Shown here one piece after another: positions 24,088 to 32,122 of a DNA stretch of 45,323 nucleotides. Position 1 is the stretch's first letter. Every line of letters starts with the position of its first letter. This DNA comes from a virus: the IMG/VR virus record IMGVR_UViG_3300034072_001386, positions 1 through 45,323 of that record. One strand, given 5' to 3'. The translations under genes and the position numbers were made by a program. A model generated the notes under the pieces. It was given only the letters and a program-made list of their open reading frames with translations, did not search any database and had not been told where the DNA came from.

Positions 24088-24522
24088 TTACACCGTGAAG
24101 GGGCCGAACCAAAACGCACGCATGGGCAGCGCTTCATGCTCGGCGCGAATGTCCGCTTCAATCTCGGAGCTGGCCCGCCCAAACGCATCAACGCCCAGCC
24201 CGCGCGAGGCCTCCATTTGCTTGGCTTGGTCGCGCTCCATGTACAGGCTCCACAAGTCGCTGATAACGGCCCATTCGCTGGGGATTACCATCAAGTCCTT
24301 ATCAATGGCCACTGCCTGCGGGCGCGGGGTGCTTGCATCGCGTTTGAATGCCTCTTCCCATGCTTCGCGCTGCAGGCGTTGCACGGCCAGCTCGCCATAG
24401 GCCGTGTACTTGCGCACTGCCGCGAGGGCAAGCGCAAGCACCTGCTCAGGCGGCAGTAAGTTGGTATCTGGCGCTTCCTGCGTCAAATACCGATCCACTT
24501 TCGTTTGGATACTCTCGGGCAT
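24088..24522 (-). CDS. Tail assembly protein between tube and hub (unrecognised)
   Basis: 144 residues, mostly helical, acidic and soluble: ESIQTKVDRYLTQEAPDTNL, VLALALAAVRKYTAYGEL and AVISDLWSLYMERDQAKQME. It lies 6 bases before the hub gene and 12 bases after the tube candidate, so it is probably a tail assembly factor or a baseplate initiator. No motif settles this. Confidence 0.55.
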   Translation of the reverse strand: MPESIQTKVDRYLTQEAPDTNLLPPEQVLALALAAVRKYTAYGELAVQRLQREAWEEAFKRDASTPRPQAVAIDKDLMVIPSEWAVISDLWSLYMERDQAKQMEASRGLGVDAFGRASSEIEADIRAEHEALPMRAFWFGPFTV

Positions 24523-24534
24523 GTGCTACTGCGC

Positions 24535-25032
24535 TTAGAACTCGCCCGTGCCTTCGACCACTTCACCCGTGTAGTGATAGAACAAGGTGCCCGAAAACTG
24601 CAGCACTTGGCCCTTGTTTTCCCAGTCGCGGTCAACGGGGTCGCACTGGATAAAGCAGTCTTTGAACGGCTTGTAGCGGCTGTAGTTGGTGGGCGATACG
24701 CCTTCGTACACGCGCGCATTGAAGATGCCACCCTTGGTCAGCAGCTCAATGAGCATCTTGTCCACTTCGCCCGCCTTGTTTTCCATCAGCGTGATCGGGC
24801 CTTGCAGGTTCTTTTTGGCTACCTGCGGCTGCCACGATGCACTGCCAGCGGGGCCGGGGACTTCAATTTCACCCGTGGTGCTCAGCGTTGGCCATGGCAC
24901 CTGCTTGGCCAGCAGCCACATGTGCTCGTAACCCTCGACTTCAAACACAAAGTCAGAGTTGATCGCCTTGATCGTTTTTGCAGCGACTTGGGCGTGCAGA
25001 TCGCCCAATTGCTTGCCCGTGAGAATCGCCAT
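24535..25032 (-). CDS. Probable tail tube protein
   Basis: 165 residues from ATG at 25032, with TTTTTGGGG upstream; a TTG four codons earlier overlaps that box. The protein is beta-rich: INSDFVFEVEGYEHMW, ASWQPQVAKKNLQGPI, IFNARVYEGVSPTNYSRYK and VLQFSGTLFYHYTGEV. Its size and its place at the head of a late operon, before hub and spike, fit the tube that lines the contractile sheath. It is the first gene behind late-promoter element C. Confidence 0.55.
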   Translation of the reverse strand: MAILTGKQLGDLHAQVAAKTIKAINSDFVFEVEGYEHMWLLAKQVPWPTLSTTGEIEVPGPAGSASWQPQVAKKNLQGPITLMENKAGEVDKMLIELLTKGGIFNARVYEGVSPTNYSRYKPFKDCFIQCDPVDRDWENKGQVLQFSGTLFYHYTGEVVEGTGEF

Positions 25033-25087
25033 CGCGTACCCCAAAAAGTCATTCGAGGCTTCCTACTCTATTGACGCGATGGGACTG

Positions 25088-25112
25088 ATTTGTCGGCGTT
25101 TTCTGCGCGTTT
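25088..25112 (-). promoter_or_regulatory. Late-promoter-like element C (tube/baseplate operon)
   Basis: The minus strand reads AAACGCGCAGAAAAC, GCCGAC, AAAT. It is 65 bases upstream of the tube ATG at 25032 and touches the end of the HTH-repeat gene. Confidence 0.6.
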
Positions 25113-25669
25113 TAGGCTGCGTGCTCAGGGATGCCAAGGCGCTCACGTTTGCCGCGTACATCGCGCGTCCTGCGGGCCAGCTCGCGCGCCAGCACCTTAT
25201 CGGGCATGGTGCCCAGCTTGGCCAGCTCTTGGGCCTGCCATGGGCGGCTGACTACCACCGGGGGGAGTTGGGCTGCGATGCGCCAGCGGCGCGCGGTTTC
25301 GTAGCTTCGGCCAAACATCAGCGCCACCTGCATGTCAGGCACCTTGCCCAGCAGTGGCGCTGCTTGCGGGGGCATGCCCCGGCGCTCAAACGGCGCTTCG
25401 AGCTGCTGGCGTTTTCTCTTGATGCTTGACTCTGACAGGCCCAGCTCAGCGGCCAGCACCGCATCGGGCACAGTGCCCAGCTTTTGCAGCAGCGGCAGGC
25501 TCCAGCGCTGGCGGTGGGCGGGCTGCTTGCCCAGTGCCAGGCGCAAATAGCGCACTTGTCGGGGCGTCACGCCAAGCTCTTTGGCTATGTCCACATCAGC
25601 GCGCAGGCCCAGCATCGGCACGGCGCGCGCTTGCCATGCTTTGCTGGGGGCTGTGTGGGGGGCATTCAT
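25112..25669 (-). CDS. Protein of four tandem helix-turn-helix repeats
   Basis: 185 residues made of four related units of about 35-40 residues. Each reads roughly 'LG-x-PD-x-x-LA-x-x-LG-x-S-x-x-x-V-x-x-x-R-x-x-L'. Examples: ADVDIAKELGVTPRQVRYLR (about 24-43), VPDAVLAAELGLSESSIKRK, VPDMQVALMFGRSYETARRW and MPDKVLARELARRTRDVRGK. Tandem HTH units suggest binding to several DNA sites. It lies at the end of the capsid-lysis operon, directly before late-promoter element C. It could be the late-gene activator or a reader of the scattered palindromes. That is inference; the family is not named here. Confidence 0.6.
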   Translation of the reverse strand: MNAPHTAPSKAWQARAVPMLGLRADVDIAKELGVTPRQVRYLRLALGKQPAHRQRWSLPLLQKLGTVPDAVLAAELGLSESSIKRKRQQLEAPFERRGMPPQAAPLLGKVPDMQVALMFGRSYETARRWRIAAQLPPVVVSRPWQAQELAKLGTMPDKVLARELARRTRDVRGKRERLGIPEHAA

Positions 25670-25678
25670 GCGCCCATT

Positions 25679-26248
25679 TTAGGGCGGGCCGTAGCACTGG
25701 GTTTGTGACCACTGCACCAGCTTTTCATAGCGGTTTTTCAGCAGTCGGTAGCGGGTGGCGTTTTCCACGCTCACGCGCTGCACATCGCTCAGCGGCAAAC
25801 CGGCTGGGAGGTCGGCCCATTGGGGTACTGACAAAGCATCTGCAGCGGTGGCGCTGGCTGTGTCAGCGCTTGGGGCGGTGCTTTCTTCACCCATGTTTGC
25901 GGCACGTACTGCGTGGTCGTGCAGGCTGACAAAACCCATGGGAACAGTGCAAGCAGCATCAGCTTGGATCGAGACATATTCAGGTACTTTCTGGATGATG
26001 GTTTTGCCGTCGCGGTACACGATGCGCTCGACTTCGATGTACTCGGTCACGGTCTTGGTTTCCTCGACCGCATCGTCCGCTTTGGTCTTGTTGTTTTGGG
26101 ACTTGCCCTCTGCGATGGCGGCATCAGCAACGGCCTTGCCCTTCATGTAGCCGTCTTTCCATACCCAATGGCCAGCGACAGCCAGCGCGCCAAGCAGCGC
26201 CACCAAGACAAGGGCGCCAGCGGCTGCATTCGTGAGTTTTTCCCTCAT
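25679..26248 (-). CDS. Rz: Inner-membrane spanin, Rz-like
   Basis: 189 residues. Residues about 9-28 form one membrane helix (AGALVLVALLGALAVAGHWVW), and the rest is periplasmic with charged and helical stretches (KADDAVEETKTVTEYIEVER and ENATRYRLLKNRYEKLVQW). This is the layout of an i-spanin, which joins inner and outer membrane in the last step of lysis. A lipoprotein gene lies wholly inside it in another frame (25789-25977), the classic Rz/Rz1 arrangement. It follows two holin-like genes and its ATG overlaps the previous stop by 4 bases. Confidence 0.75.
   Translation of the reverse strand: MREKLTNAAAGALVLVALLGALAVAGHWVWKDGYMKGKAVADAAIAEGKSQNNKTKADDAVEETKTVTEYIEVERIVYRDGKTIIQKVPEYVSIQADAACTVPMGFVSLHDHAVRAANMGEESTAPSADTASATAADALSVPQWADLPAGLPLSDVQRVSVENATRYRLLKNRYEKLVQWSQTQCYGPP
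25789..25977 (-). CDS. Rz1: Outer-membrane spanin, Rz1-like lipoprotein (nested)
   Basis: 62 residues, entirely inside the Rz-like gene in a different frame. MSRSKLMLLALFPWVLSAC is a lipoprotein signal with lipobox VLSAC and the modified Cys at 19. The mature part is short and Pro-rich (PPQALTQPAPPLQML), as in Rz1. The pair would bridge the cell envelope and fuse the membranes. Because the frame is shared, both proteins constrain each other's sequence. Confidence 0.75.
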   Translation of the reverse strand: MSRSKLMLLALFPWVLSACTTTQYVPQTWVKKAPPQALTQPAPPLQMLCQYPNGPTSQPVCR

Positions 26249-26631
26249 GCTTTGGCCCCTGCACTGCCCGAATTAACCGGGTTAAGACGGGGGCGCGACT
26301 GGGCTTTGATCGTGGCAAATTCCCTGATCCAGCTTCGCAAAATCAGCAGCGCAAAGCCCGTATAGATGCCAACTTCTGAAATGTTAGGCGGTTGGTTGAC
26401 CAGCGCCAGCGATATGCCGTGAAAGCCCGTCCAGCGAAAGAACGGCGCGGCCAGTACGCCAAAACTGGCAAACGCCATCACGGCCCACGCGATGCCTTTG
26501 ACGGCGCGGTAAAAGCGCTCCATGGGGGCGATACCGCGCTCCATGAGGGGGCACTGAAAAATGCGGTCGGAAGACTGCAAGGCGATTACAAAAGCTGCAA
26601 CCCAGTGCAGCACATAGAGGGTTGTCAGCAT
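26245..26631 (-). CDS. Holin-like or antiholin membrane protein
   Basis: 128 residues with three membrane segments: about 3-20 (TTLYVLHWVAAFVIAL), about 44-64 (IAWAVMAFASFGVLAAPFF) and about 85-105 (VGIYTGFALLILRSWI). The C-terminal tail contains LNPVN, encoded by dispersed operator site 11. It lies between the other holin-like gene and the spanins, so it is probably a second holin or its regulator. Confidence 0.55.
   Translation of the reverse strand: MLTTLYVLHWVAAFVIALQSSDRIFQCPLMERGIAPMERFYRAVKGIAWAVMAFASFGVLAAPFFRWTGFHGISLALVNQPPNISEVGIYTGFALLILRSWIREFATIKAQSRPRLNPVNSGSAGAKA
26273..26285. promoter_or_regulatory. Dispersed operator site 11 (perfect)
   Basis: TTAACCGGGTTAA near the 3' end of the holin-like gene; it encodes the C-terminal LNPVN. 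Confidence 0.7.
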
Positions 26632-26634
26632 GGC

Positions 26635-27105
26635 TTAGGCTCCATCCTTTTGGGGTTCAGTCAACTTGGGCTTGGGAGTGTGAATTGCATCGGAGTAGCG
26701 CTGGATGCAGCGCTGCAGCAAGATGCGCGCACCGGCACCCACCACGAAGGCCACACCAAGCTGCAGCTCTGCGCCCATCGTGGGGATCATGGCCATGCTT
26801 AGCGGTGTCATGTACCCGGAGGTCACGCTGCTGGACAGCACCACAAAAAAGCGCTGCAGCATGTTGCTGATACGCGCCATGACGCCCTGCCCCTCCAGCG
26901 GAACGCTATTGAGCAAAAAAATGGATGCCACCGCACCCAGCATGCCCGCCACCAGAAAATCCGGGCGCAGGCCCAGCGATACCCCGAAGATGGTCAGTAT
27001 CTGCACGGCCCCGCCCACAGTTGCCGAAGACCCACCCGACAGTACGCCACCCCCAGCAGAGGGGTACAGCGCAATGCCCGCAGCGGTCGTAGCTGCTTCA
27101 CTCAT
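26635..27105 (-). CDS. Holin-like membrane protein
   Basis: 156 residues. Three hydrophobic stretches can be seen: about 33-66 (AVQILTIFGVSLGLRPDFL..LGAVASIFLL), about 85-105 (RFFVVLSSSVTSGYMTPLSM) and about 112-130 (ELQLGVAFVVGAGARILL). A charged C-terminus follows. Its place just before a second membrane protein and the spanins suggests a holin that opens the inner membrane. No endolysin gene adjoins it in this window. Confidence 0.6.
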   Translation of the reverse strand: MSEAATTAAGIALYPSAGGGVLSGGSSATVGGAVQILTIFGVSLGLRPDFLVAGMLGAVASIFLLNSVPLEGQGVMARISNMLQRFFVVLSSSVTSGYMTPLSMAMIPTMGAELQLGVAFVVGAGARILLQRCIQRYSDAIHTPKPKLTEPQKDGA

Positions 27106-27129
27106 TGCAATCCTTTCAGTCCCCCCGCG

Positions 27130-27357
27130 TTAGCGCCTGCTTGCCGCTTTGGTGACGTTGTTGACTCCAGCAATCACGGCATTCAGCCGCTCATTCACAC
27201 CGGCCAGCAGCTTGATTTCATCTTCCTTGGCCTGTTTCCAGCGCTTGAAAGACTCGGACTCAAAAAACTGGCGCGCTGCACTTGGAGTCACGCTCAAAGC
27301 TGTTTCCAGCGAGGTATTGCCTGAATATAGGGTGAGGTCATGCGCTAGTTGGCTCAT
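27130..27357 (-). CDS. Small tail/lysis-operon protein (unrecognised)
   Basis: 75 residues from ATG at 27357, overlapping the previous gene by 20 bases. It is soluble and helical: ETALSVTPSAARQFFESESF and KRWKQAKEDEIKLLAGVNER. A longer frame starting at 27645 lies mostly inside the upstream gene and was not used. It precedes the holin-like genes and may be a tail assembly or lysis-timing factor. Confidence 0.5.
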   Translation of the reverse strand: MSQLAHDLTLYSGNTSLETALSVTPSAARQFFESESFKRWKQAKEDEIKLLAGVNERLNAVIAGVNNVTKAASRR

Positions 27358-28183
27358 GTTTTCTGCCCAGCTCTCGCGCTGCCGGGGAGAGACAGGCATC
27401 AACAGGAAAGTTGGCCGGGGGCAATGCTGCTCCCGCCTCCTTTTCTGCATCAGGCCGTGGCAAGAACACGGGGCGGCCTTCGATGCTGAATTCCCAGTCA
27501 AACAGGTGCGACAGCGCGCCCTTGCCCCACCGATAGAGCATGTACAGGGCGGCAAACTGGTTGTCAGGCCACGCGCTAAAGATGCGCATGCGCTGCATGA
27601 GCCAGTCGTCATAAGCACCCACGGCCTCGGGCGCAGGGATTTCATCGACCACGCTTTGCACGGCGCCGTCCTCGGCGGTTACGCGCACCATCTGCGCGGC
27701 CATGCAGCCAAATAGCCAGTGCATGCGCAGCGTCATGGGCTGGCGCTGGCCATCAGGCCTTGGCGGCATGTCCACCATGCCCTGCACGCGCTCGATGGAC
27801 TCCAGCATGTAGCCATACAGGTGCTGCATGCCCCAGTGGTCGCCGCTGAGCTGGCCAAGGTACAGGGGCGCGCTCACGGTCGCCGGATCAATGTCGTGGT
27901 CGGGCTGCAGATAGTCGGTGAACTTTCCTTTGTCGCCAATGGGAAAGTCCGGCTGATCCGTATTGATGGCCATGAGGTACTGCCCCACCCCCAAGGCGCG
28001 CTCTTGCAGTGTCCAGTGCTGCGGGTCGATATTGGTTTCCCCCGCGCAGGAGCGCAGCATCAGCGTGTTGGCGGCCTCTTCGCTGCCCTCGGGATGGCCT
28101 GCGATGGCCATGGACTGACCAATGCTCAGCTCATGCATTTGCACGCGCAGGCGCACGGTGGAAAGTAGTGGAAAGTGAATCAT
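27338..28183 (-). CDS. Baseplate or tail protein (unrecognised)
   Basis: 281 residues with no membrane segment or known catalytic motif. The N-terminus MIHFPLLSTVRLRVQMHELS is beta-like and is followed by many aromatic residues (LMAINTDQPDFPIGDKGKFT; DNQFAALYMLYRWGKGAL). It lies in the late operon between a virion protein and the lysis genes. In P1-like genomes such positions hold baseplate components; that role is inferred. Translation probably starts at ATG 28183. Confidence 0.5.
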   Translation of the reverse strand: MIHFPLLSTVRLRVQMHELSIGQSMAIAGHPEGSEEAANTLMLRSCAGETNIDPQHWTLQERALGVGQYLMAINTDQPDFPIGDKGKFTDYLQPDHDIDPATVSAPLYLGQLSGDHWGMQHLYGYMLESIERVQGMVDMPPRPDGQRQPMTLRMHWLFGCMAAQMVRVTAEDGAVQSVVDEIPAPEAVGAYDDWLMQRMRIFSAWPDNQFAALYMLYRWGKGALSHLFDWEFSIEGRPVFLPRPDAEKEAGAALPPANFPVDACLSPAARELGRKHEPTSA

Positions 28184-28196
28184 GGTGCGAGTCCTC

Positions 28197-29003
28197 TTAG
28201 ATAGGGCCGATGGCCTTCCAGTCGTTGCGGTCGATAGCGGAGCGGGTGCAAAACGTCACGGGCATGGCCAACTGCACAAAATTGCCGCGTGCGTCGATAG
28301 GACTGTCCAGCGGGATCGTGGCGGCCTCGATCACCATGTCCCGAAAAATCCGGTTCTTGTAGCGCAGCGCCACAGGCAGCGGGGCCAGCGAGGGCATGAG
28401 CATTTCCACCATGCCTGCAGCCTCGTTGCGCGCGGTGTTGGCTGCGCGGGCGATCACACTGCCGTCTGCCGACAGCTCTTGGGGCAACATCCAGTCCATG
28501 AGCTGCGCAAGGGGGCGCTCGACTTCGGCCAGCGGGTCACGCCATGCGCGCAGTAGCAGCGTGGCCGTGATCTTGATGGGCTGCATGCCGTTGAAAACCT
28601 GCGTGCTATTGAGCTTGGTAATGCCCGTGCGGCCTTCAAACGCGGTGAGCTGGCTGTTGATCTTGTCGCGCAGACCTGCAGCCACACCTTGGTCACTTGA
28701 GCCTGCCAAAGAGGCTACCAAGGGCTGCAGCGCGCCAGTCTGCAGCATCGCAGCCAGCGCGGGCGCTTGGCTCTCGGTTCCGCTGCTCTCAAACGGGCTT
28801 TGCCAGTTCATGGCCACTTCCAGCGATGCATCTTGCAGCGCCCCTACGACCGCTGGGGCGCTGGTGTCCTGCACCCAGCGGGCGTCCTCTTTTTTGAGCT
28901 TGTAAATCTGGCCAAGCAGGTGCTGATTGAGTCCGTCCCACAGTCCGCCCGTGGTCATCCCCATACTCTTGCCTGCTGTCAAGTTTGATAGCAATGTCGC
29001 CAT
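28197..29003 (-). CDS. Tail/baseplate structural protein (unrecognised)
   Basis: 268 residues from ATG at 29003, with TGGGGGA 5 bases upstream; an in-frame ATG at 29018 overlaps the terminator hairpin. The middle part reads 'FNGMQPIKITATLLLRAWRD' and 'VERPLAQLMDWMLPQEL', the end 'VQLAMPVTFCTRSAIDRNDW'. It looks like a baseplate assembly protein. It is the first gene after a hairpin terminator (29016-29040), so its level may be set by read-through. Confidence 0.5.
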   Translation of the reverse strand: MATLLSNLTAGKSMGMTTGGLWDGLNQHLLGQIYKLKKEDARWVQDTSAPAVVGALQDASLEVAMNWQSPFESSGTESQAPALAAMLQTGALQPLVASLAGSSDQGVAAGLRDKINSQLTAFEGRTGITKLNSTQVFNGMQPIKITATLLLRAWRDPLAEVERPLAQLMDWMLPQELSADGSVIARAANTARNEAAGMVEMLMPSLAPLPVALRYKNRIFRDMVIEAATIPLDSPIDARGNFVQLAMPVTFCTRSAIDRNDWKAIGPI

Positions 29004-29015
29004 GTATTCCCCCAA

Positions 29016-29040
29016 CAAAAAAGGGGGCGCGAAGCCCCCC
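29016..29040 (-). terminator. Rho-independent terminator inside the capsid operon
   Basis: The minus strand reads GGGGGC, a short TTCGC-like loop, GCCCCC and then six T. It lies between the basic-tail protein gene and the baseplate-like gene, and should lower expression of the downstream genes relative to capsid and sheath. Confidence 0.75.
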
Positions 29041-29069
29041 TTGAATCCCCTTGTGTCAGGGGCTGCGGC

Positions 29070-29846
29070 TTAGCGGCTCAGGCCCATTTGACGGCGCATG
29101 CGCATGGACTTGGCGCGGCGCATCATGGCGCCGGCACCAAAGGCCTTGGAGCGCGCTTTGCGCAGCGCCAGCTTCTGTTTGGACGACAGCTTGGGGGTGC
29201 CAGAAATGCGCTTGCGAATAATCACCTTGCGGCCACCGCGAATCGCCACCTTCTTTTTGTAGGCGCTGTCCATGACCGGCTCTTGGTCTTCGTCAGTGAA
29301 CACCACCGAGTCCAGCAGCGCGCCCTCGGCATCGTCGCCATCTGGCAGCGAAGCGGCCAGCAGTTCACGCACGCGCGATGCAGCGGCGCCGGCTTCCTCC
29401 AAGTCGTCGCCAAAGATAGCTTCGGCATCTTCGGCGCTGGCACCCATGTTCTGCATGTAGGCGCTGGCCGTGGAGAAGGCTTCCAGCGCCACGGCTACCT
29501 CGTCAGGGCCAAGCTCGCCGTCCGCGTTTTCATCAGCAATGCCAATCAGCGTGTTGACCAGACGATCCGCAAGCGATTCGCCGGGCTCCAGATCGTCGGT
29601 GCCCACCCACTGATTGACCACCGCCACAGCAAACGTAGAGGTGTACTGGTCAGCAAATGCATCGGTGGCGCTGTCCAATGTGGTCTGCGCTTCCTTGTCT
29701 TGGGCGGGCTGCTTGCCATTGTCGGCATCTTTGCCAGCGGTGGCGCTGTCCAGCGTGGTATGCGAAGCGCTGATTGCGCTGGCGGCCTTGATGATGACGC
29801 TGGCCTGTGCCAGTGCCACGGGATTGAGGTTATTCAAGAGGCTCAC
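29070..29846 (-). CDS. Virion protein with EF-hand loop and releasable basic tail
   Basis: 258 residues from a GTG with AAGGAT upstream. It has four DS motifs: LDSA (32-35), LDSA (57-60), LDSV (178-181) and MDSA (192-195). Residues 105-116 (DENADGELGPDE) fit a canonical EF-hand calcium loop. The middle is acidic. Residues 196-258 have no Asp or Glu and about 22 Lys/Arg, e.g. KVIIRKRISGTPKLSSKQK and RRAKSMRMRRQMGLSR. If the prohead protease cuts after the Ser of the last motif, this 64-residue protamine-like piece would be freed inside the head. It follows the sheath gene. Confidence 0.65.
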   Translation of the reverse strand: MSLLNNLNPVALAQASVIIKAASAISASHTTLDSATAGKDADNGKQPAQDKEAQTTLDSATDAFADQYTSTFAVAVVNQWVGTDDLEPGESLADRLVNTLIGIADENADGELGPDEVAVALEAFSTASAYMQNMGASAEDAEAIFGDDLEEAGAAASRVRELLAASLPDGDDAEGALLDSVVFTDEDQEPVMDSAYKKKVAIRGGRKVIIRKRISGTPKLSSKQKLALRKARSKAFGAGAMMRRAKSMRMRRQMGLSR

Positions 29847-29861
29847 TGCTGATCCTTTCTG

Positions 29862-31529
29862 TTACTTGGTGACTGCGTGGGTGGCGTGGATGGCGCGGGC
29901 GGTGCCGTCATAGCGCGCGGTGTAATCCATCACCATCGTGTCGTGGGGGCGTGCATCGCTGGGGCGCACGTACCAAATGGCGGCTTGGCCCTTCATTTCA
30001 GGCTCATTGCTGGGCTTGATCCAGCCTGCCGCAAGCGCGCCTTCAAAGTAGTTCTTGAACCACTCATTCATCTTTTTGACGGCTACCTGCATGGGGAGCT
30101 GCAGCAGTCCCTTGGCGTAGCGTGTCGCGGCTTCGTCGGTGTGCGTCACCATGTCCGCCACGTTCTGCAGCATGATGAGGCTGTTGCTCACAGGCGCGCA
30201 GGTCAGCGAGTCAAAGAACACGCAGCGCGAACCGCCGTCGTACTCGGAGAAGATGACCGGGTTGATCTTGGCCTTGGCCAGCGCCGACAGTTCCTTGTTG
30301 TCGGGGGTGTAGGTTTGCGTCATGCCTTGGCGGCTCACTGGCCATTCACGGCCTGCAATCGCATAGTTCTTGGGTGCAAAGCCCCTGGCATCCACCTGCG
30401 CGTTACGACCGCACGCATAGGCGATATTGAGCGTGGCCACACCAAAGTAATCCTTGGCATTGATACCGGCAGGATCAAGCGACTTGATGGGCGCCCAGTA
30501 GCCTTGCAGCAAGTGCGCTTCCTTTTGGCCCGTCATGTTGATCTGCTCCACGAAGGCCTCGGCCTGCTCGGGCGTCATCCAGCCGGGAACGTCAAAGCGC
30601 AGTTGGCGCGCAGTGCGGTAGGCCAGCCCTGCCAGTTGCGAGAACAGGGCAGGCGCTTGCGTGCCGCCGGAGCTGATGTAGGCGAAGTTATGGGGCGTGA
30701 ATTCCAAGCGCTTGCACGCGGCTTGGTAGTCTTCCATGCCGTAGGCAGTACCACCTTCGTCAAAGCACAGCAGCACGTCAGACTGCGCCCACTTGGCCAT
30801 GCCTGCATCGTTTTCACCGTAGGCAGCGCTATCGGGCAGGATGGAAACCTCTTGGGTGGTGCTCAGCAGCTCCACGTCATCGGAGAGGTTGGCCACCACG
30901 TCAGGCAACCACTTGGAGTTACCGTTATCGTCCAGCGCCCCCGGCACCAGCGATCCCGAAAATTCATGCAGTGCGTTGCCGTCCTTGTCAGACAGGCGCA
31001 CCGTAATTTCGTTGACCGGCACCTCGATACCGCTTTGCTTGGCGCTTTCTGCGCGGAACGAAAGTTTGATGCCATCGTTGAAGCACTCCAGATGCTTGAC
31101 GGCAAACAAGAAATCTTCTTCGGGGGCATCGTCTTGCACCGTGAAGGCGATGCTCTCGGGTACTGCTGCGACTTCGCCAGATGCAGCTTTGGCAGGCACG
31201 TACTGGCACACGGCCCACTTGATCTTGGCGGCAGGCGTCACAAGGCGCGAGATAACCGCCTCATAAGCACCTTGGCTCAGGGCTTCAATCACATGCACCA
31301 TGGCGTGATTGAGGGCGCTCAGGCGCACAGGCTCACCACGGCCCAGTTTTTTGCGCACATTGCCCTCATGCACCTTGAAGGCGCGGTCAATACGGCCACG
31401 GGTGGCGCGCATCGGAATGCCAAACACGCGGTCGCTGATGCTTTGCGTGGGTAGCTCGGACTTGTCTTTGAGCGGGTTGAGCTGAACACCGGATTCCGCG
31501 CCCAGTTGTCGAACAAATGCTGCTGTCAT
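29862..31529 (-). CDS. Tail sheath protein (P1 gp22-like)
   Basis: 555 residues. The sequence begins MTAAFVRQLGAESGVQLNPL and carries 'PSDARPHDTMVMDYTARYDGT' near the end, with a mixed alpha/beta centre: FAYISSGGTQAPALFSQLAG and FGVATLNIAYACGRNAQVDA. The length, the neighbouring capsid gene and the late promoter fit the contractile sheath; P1 likewise has its sheath and capsid genes side by side. AGAAGG lies 9 bases before the ATG. The assignment rests more on order than on a specific motif. Confidence 0.6.
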   Translation of the reverse strand: MTAAFVRQLGAESGVQLNPLKDKSELPTQSISDRVFGIPMRATRGRIDRAFKVHEGNVRKKLGRGEPVRLSALNHAMVHVIEALSQGAYEAVISRLVTPAAKIKWAVCQYVPAKAASGEVAAVPESIAFTVQDDAPEEDFLFAVKHLECFNDGIKLSFRAESAKQSGIEVPVNEITVRLSDKDGNALHEFSGSLVPGALDDNGNSKWLPDVVANLSDDVELLSTTQEVSILPDSAAYGENDAGMAKWAQSDVLLCFDEGGTAYGMEDYQAACKRLEFTPHNFAYISSGGTQAPALFSQLAGLAYRTARQLRFDVPGWMTPEQAEAFVEQINMTGQKEAHLLQGYWAPIKSLDPAGINAKDYFGVATLNIAYACGRNAQVDARGFAPKNYAIAGREWPVSRQGMTQTYTPDNKELSALAKAKINPVIFSEYDGGSRCVFFDSLTCAPVSNSLIMLQNVADMVTHTDEAATRYAKGLLQLPMQVAVKKMNEWFKNYFEGALAAGWIKPSNEPEMKGQAAIWYVRPSDARPHDTMVMDYTARYDGTARAIHATHAVTK

Positions 31530-31581
31530 TGTTTAAAACCTTCTTTTGTTGGATGTCTGCGATAAGGGCGCGGCATATCCA

Positions 31582-32088
31582 TTAGTCGGCTTGCACAGTC
31601 ACGCCGGCCGCAAACCCATTGAGTTCGCACAGGGCTTGCACATCGGTCGCAAAGCGGTGCAATTGGTCTGCATTGCGAAATGTGGCGGGCTGGGTGGTCA
31701 GCTCTGGCAGGCCTGCTACGTGGGCCAGCGTGAGGCCTTGCAGCTCAGGGAAGGTCACGCGGCGGGGCATTTGGTTGGTTACGGTCACAGACAGCGGGAA
31801 ACCACGCGCCACCAGCTCCTGCGCAGCATCGCCGTTTGCATTGGAGTCAGGGCCAATCGCCACATTCAAGGGCGCTTGTGCGGCCTGCTGCGCGCCTTGC
31901 TGGCTGTCCGCTGCGGCAGTCGTGGCTTGTTGGGTGTCAGTGCTGGCGCTGGTGGTGGCGCTGTCAGTCACTGCACCTGCTTGCTGGGTGGCTGCAGCAT
32001 CGTCGGCGGCAGTTGCCGATGCGTTTGCGGCGGCGGCTGTTGCTGCGCCAGCGCTAGTCTTTGCGGGTGCTTTTACTTTGCTATTCAT
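31582..32088 (-). CDS. Capsid-sheath intergenic protein with Ala-rich N-terminus
   Basis: 168 residues. The first 80 are Ala/Thr/Ser/Gln-rich and low in complexity (AGAATAAAANASATAADDAA, TTSASTDTQQATTAAADSQQ) and include VTDSATTS, a DSA motif. The C-terminal 85 residues form a compact domain (FPLSVTVTNQMPRRVTFPEL, LHRFATDVQALCELNGF). It may be a head-tail connector or decoration protein; the low-complexity part could be a tether or be removed by the head protease. Function unknown. Confidence 0.55.
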   Translation of the reverse strand: MNSKVKAPAKTSAGAATAAAANASATAADDAAATQQAGAVTDSATTSASTDTQQATTAAADSQQGAQQAAQAPLNVAIGPDSNANGDAAQELVARGFPLSVTVTNQMPRRVTFPELQGLTLAHVAGLPELTTQPATFRNADQLHRFATDVQALCELNGFAAGVTVQAD

Positions 32089-32122
32089 AGTCGTTGGAGT
32101 CTGAAAAAGTGATGGCCTGCGC

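Noticed and set aside
30238-30256. TGACCGGGTTGAT inside the sheath gene, near match to the dispersed operator
   Set aside because: Both arms carry mismatches outside the WWAACC-S-GGTTWW pattern; it is probably chance in GC-rich coding DNA (encodes INPV).
31040-31062. CGCGCAGAAAG inside the sheath gene
   Set aside because: No A/T box follows at the right distance and it lies deep in coding sequence.
29877-31454. A 525-codon plus-strand reading frame opposite the sheath gene
   Set aside because: It is a shadow frame caused by high GC at third positions; it is His/Arg/Val-rich and lacks a Shine-Dalgarno, and the minus-strand sheath frame is longer and protein-like.
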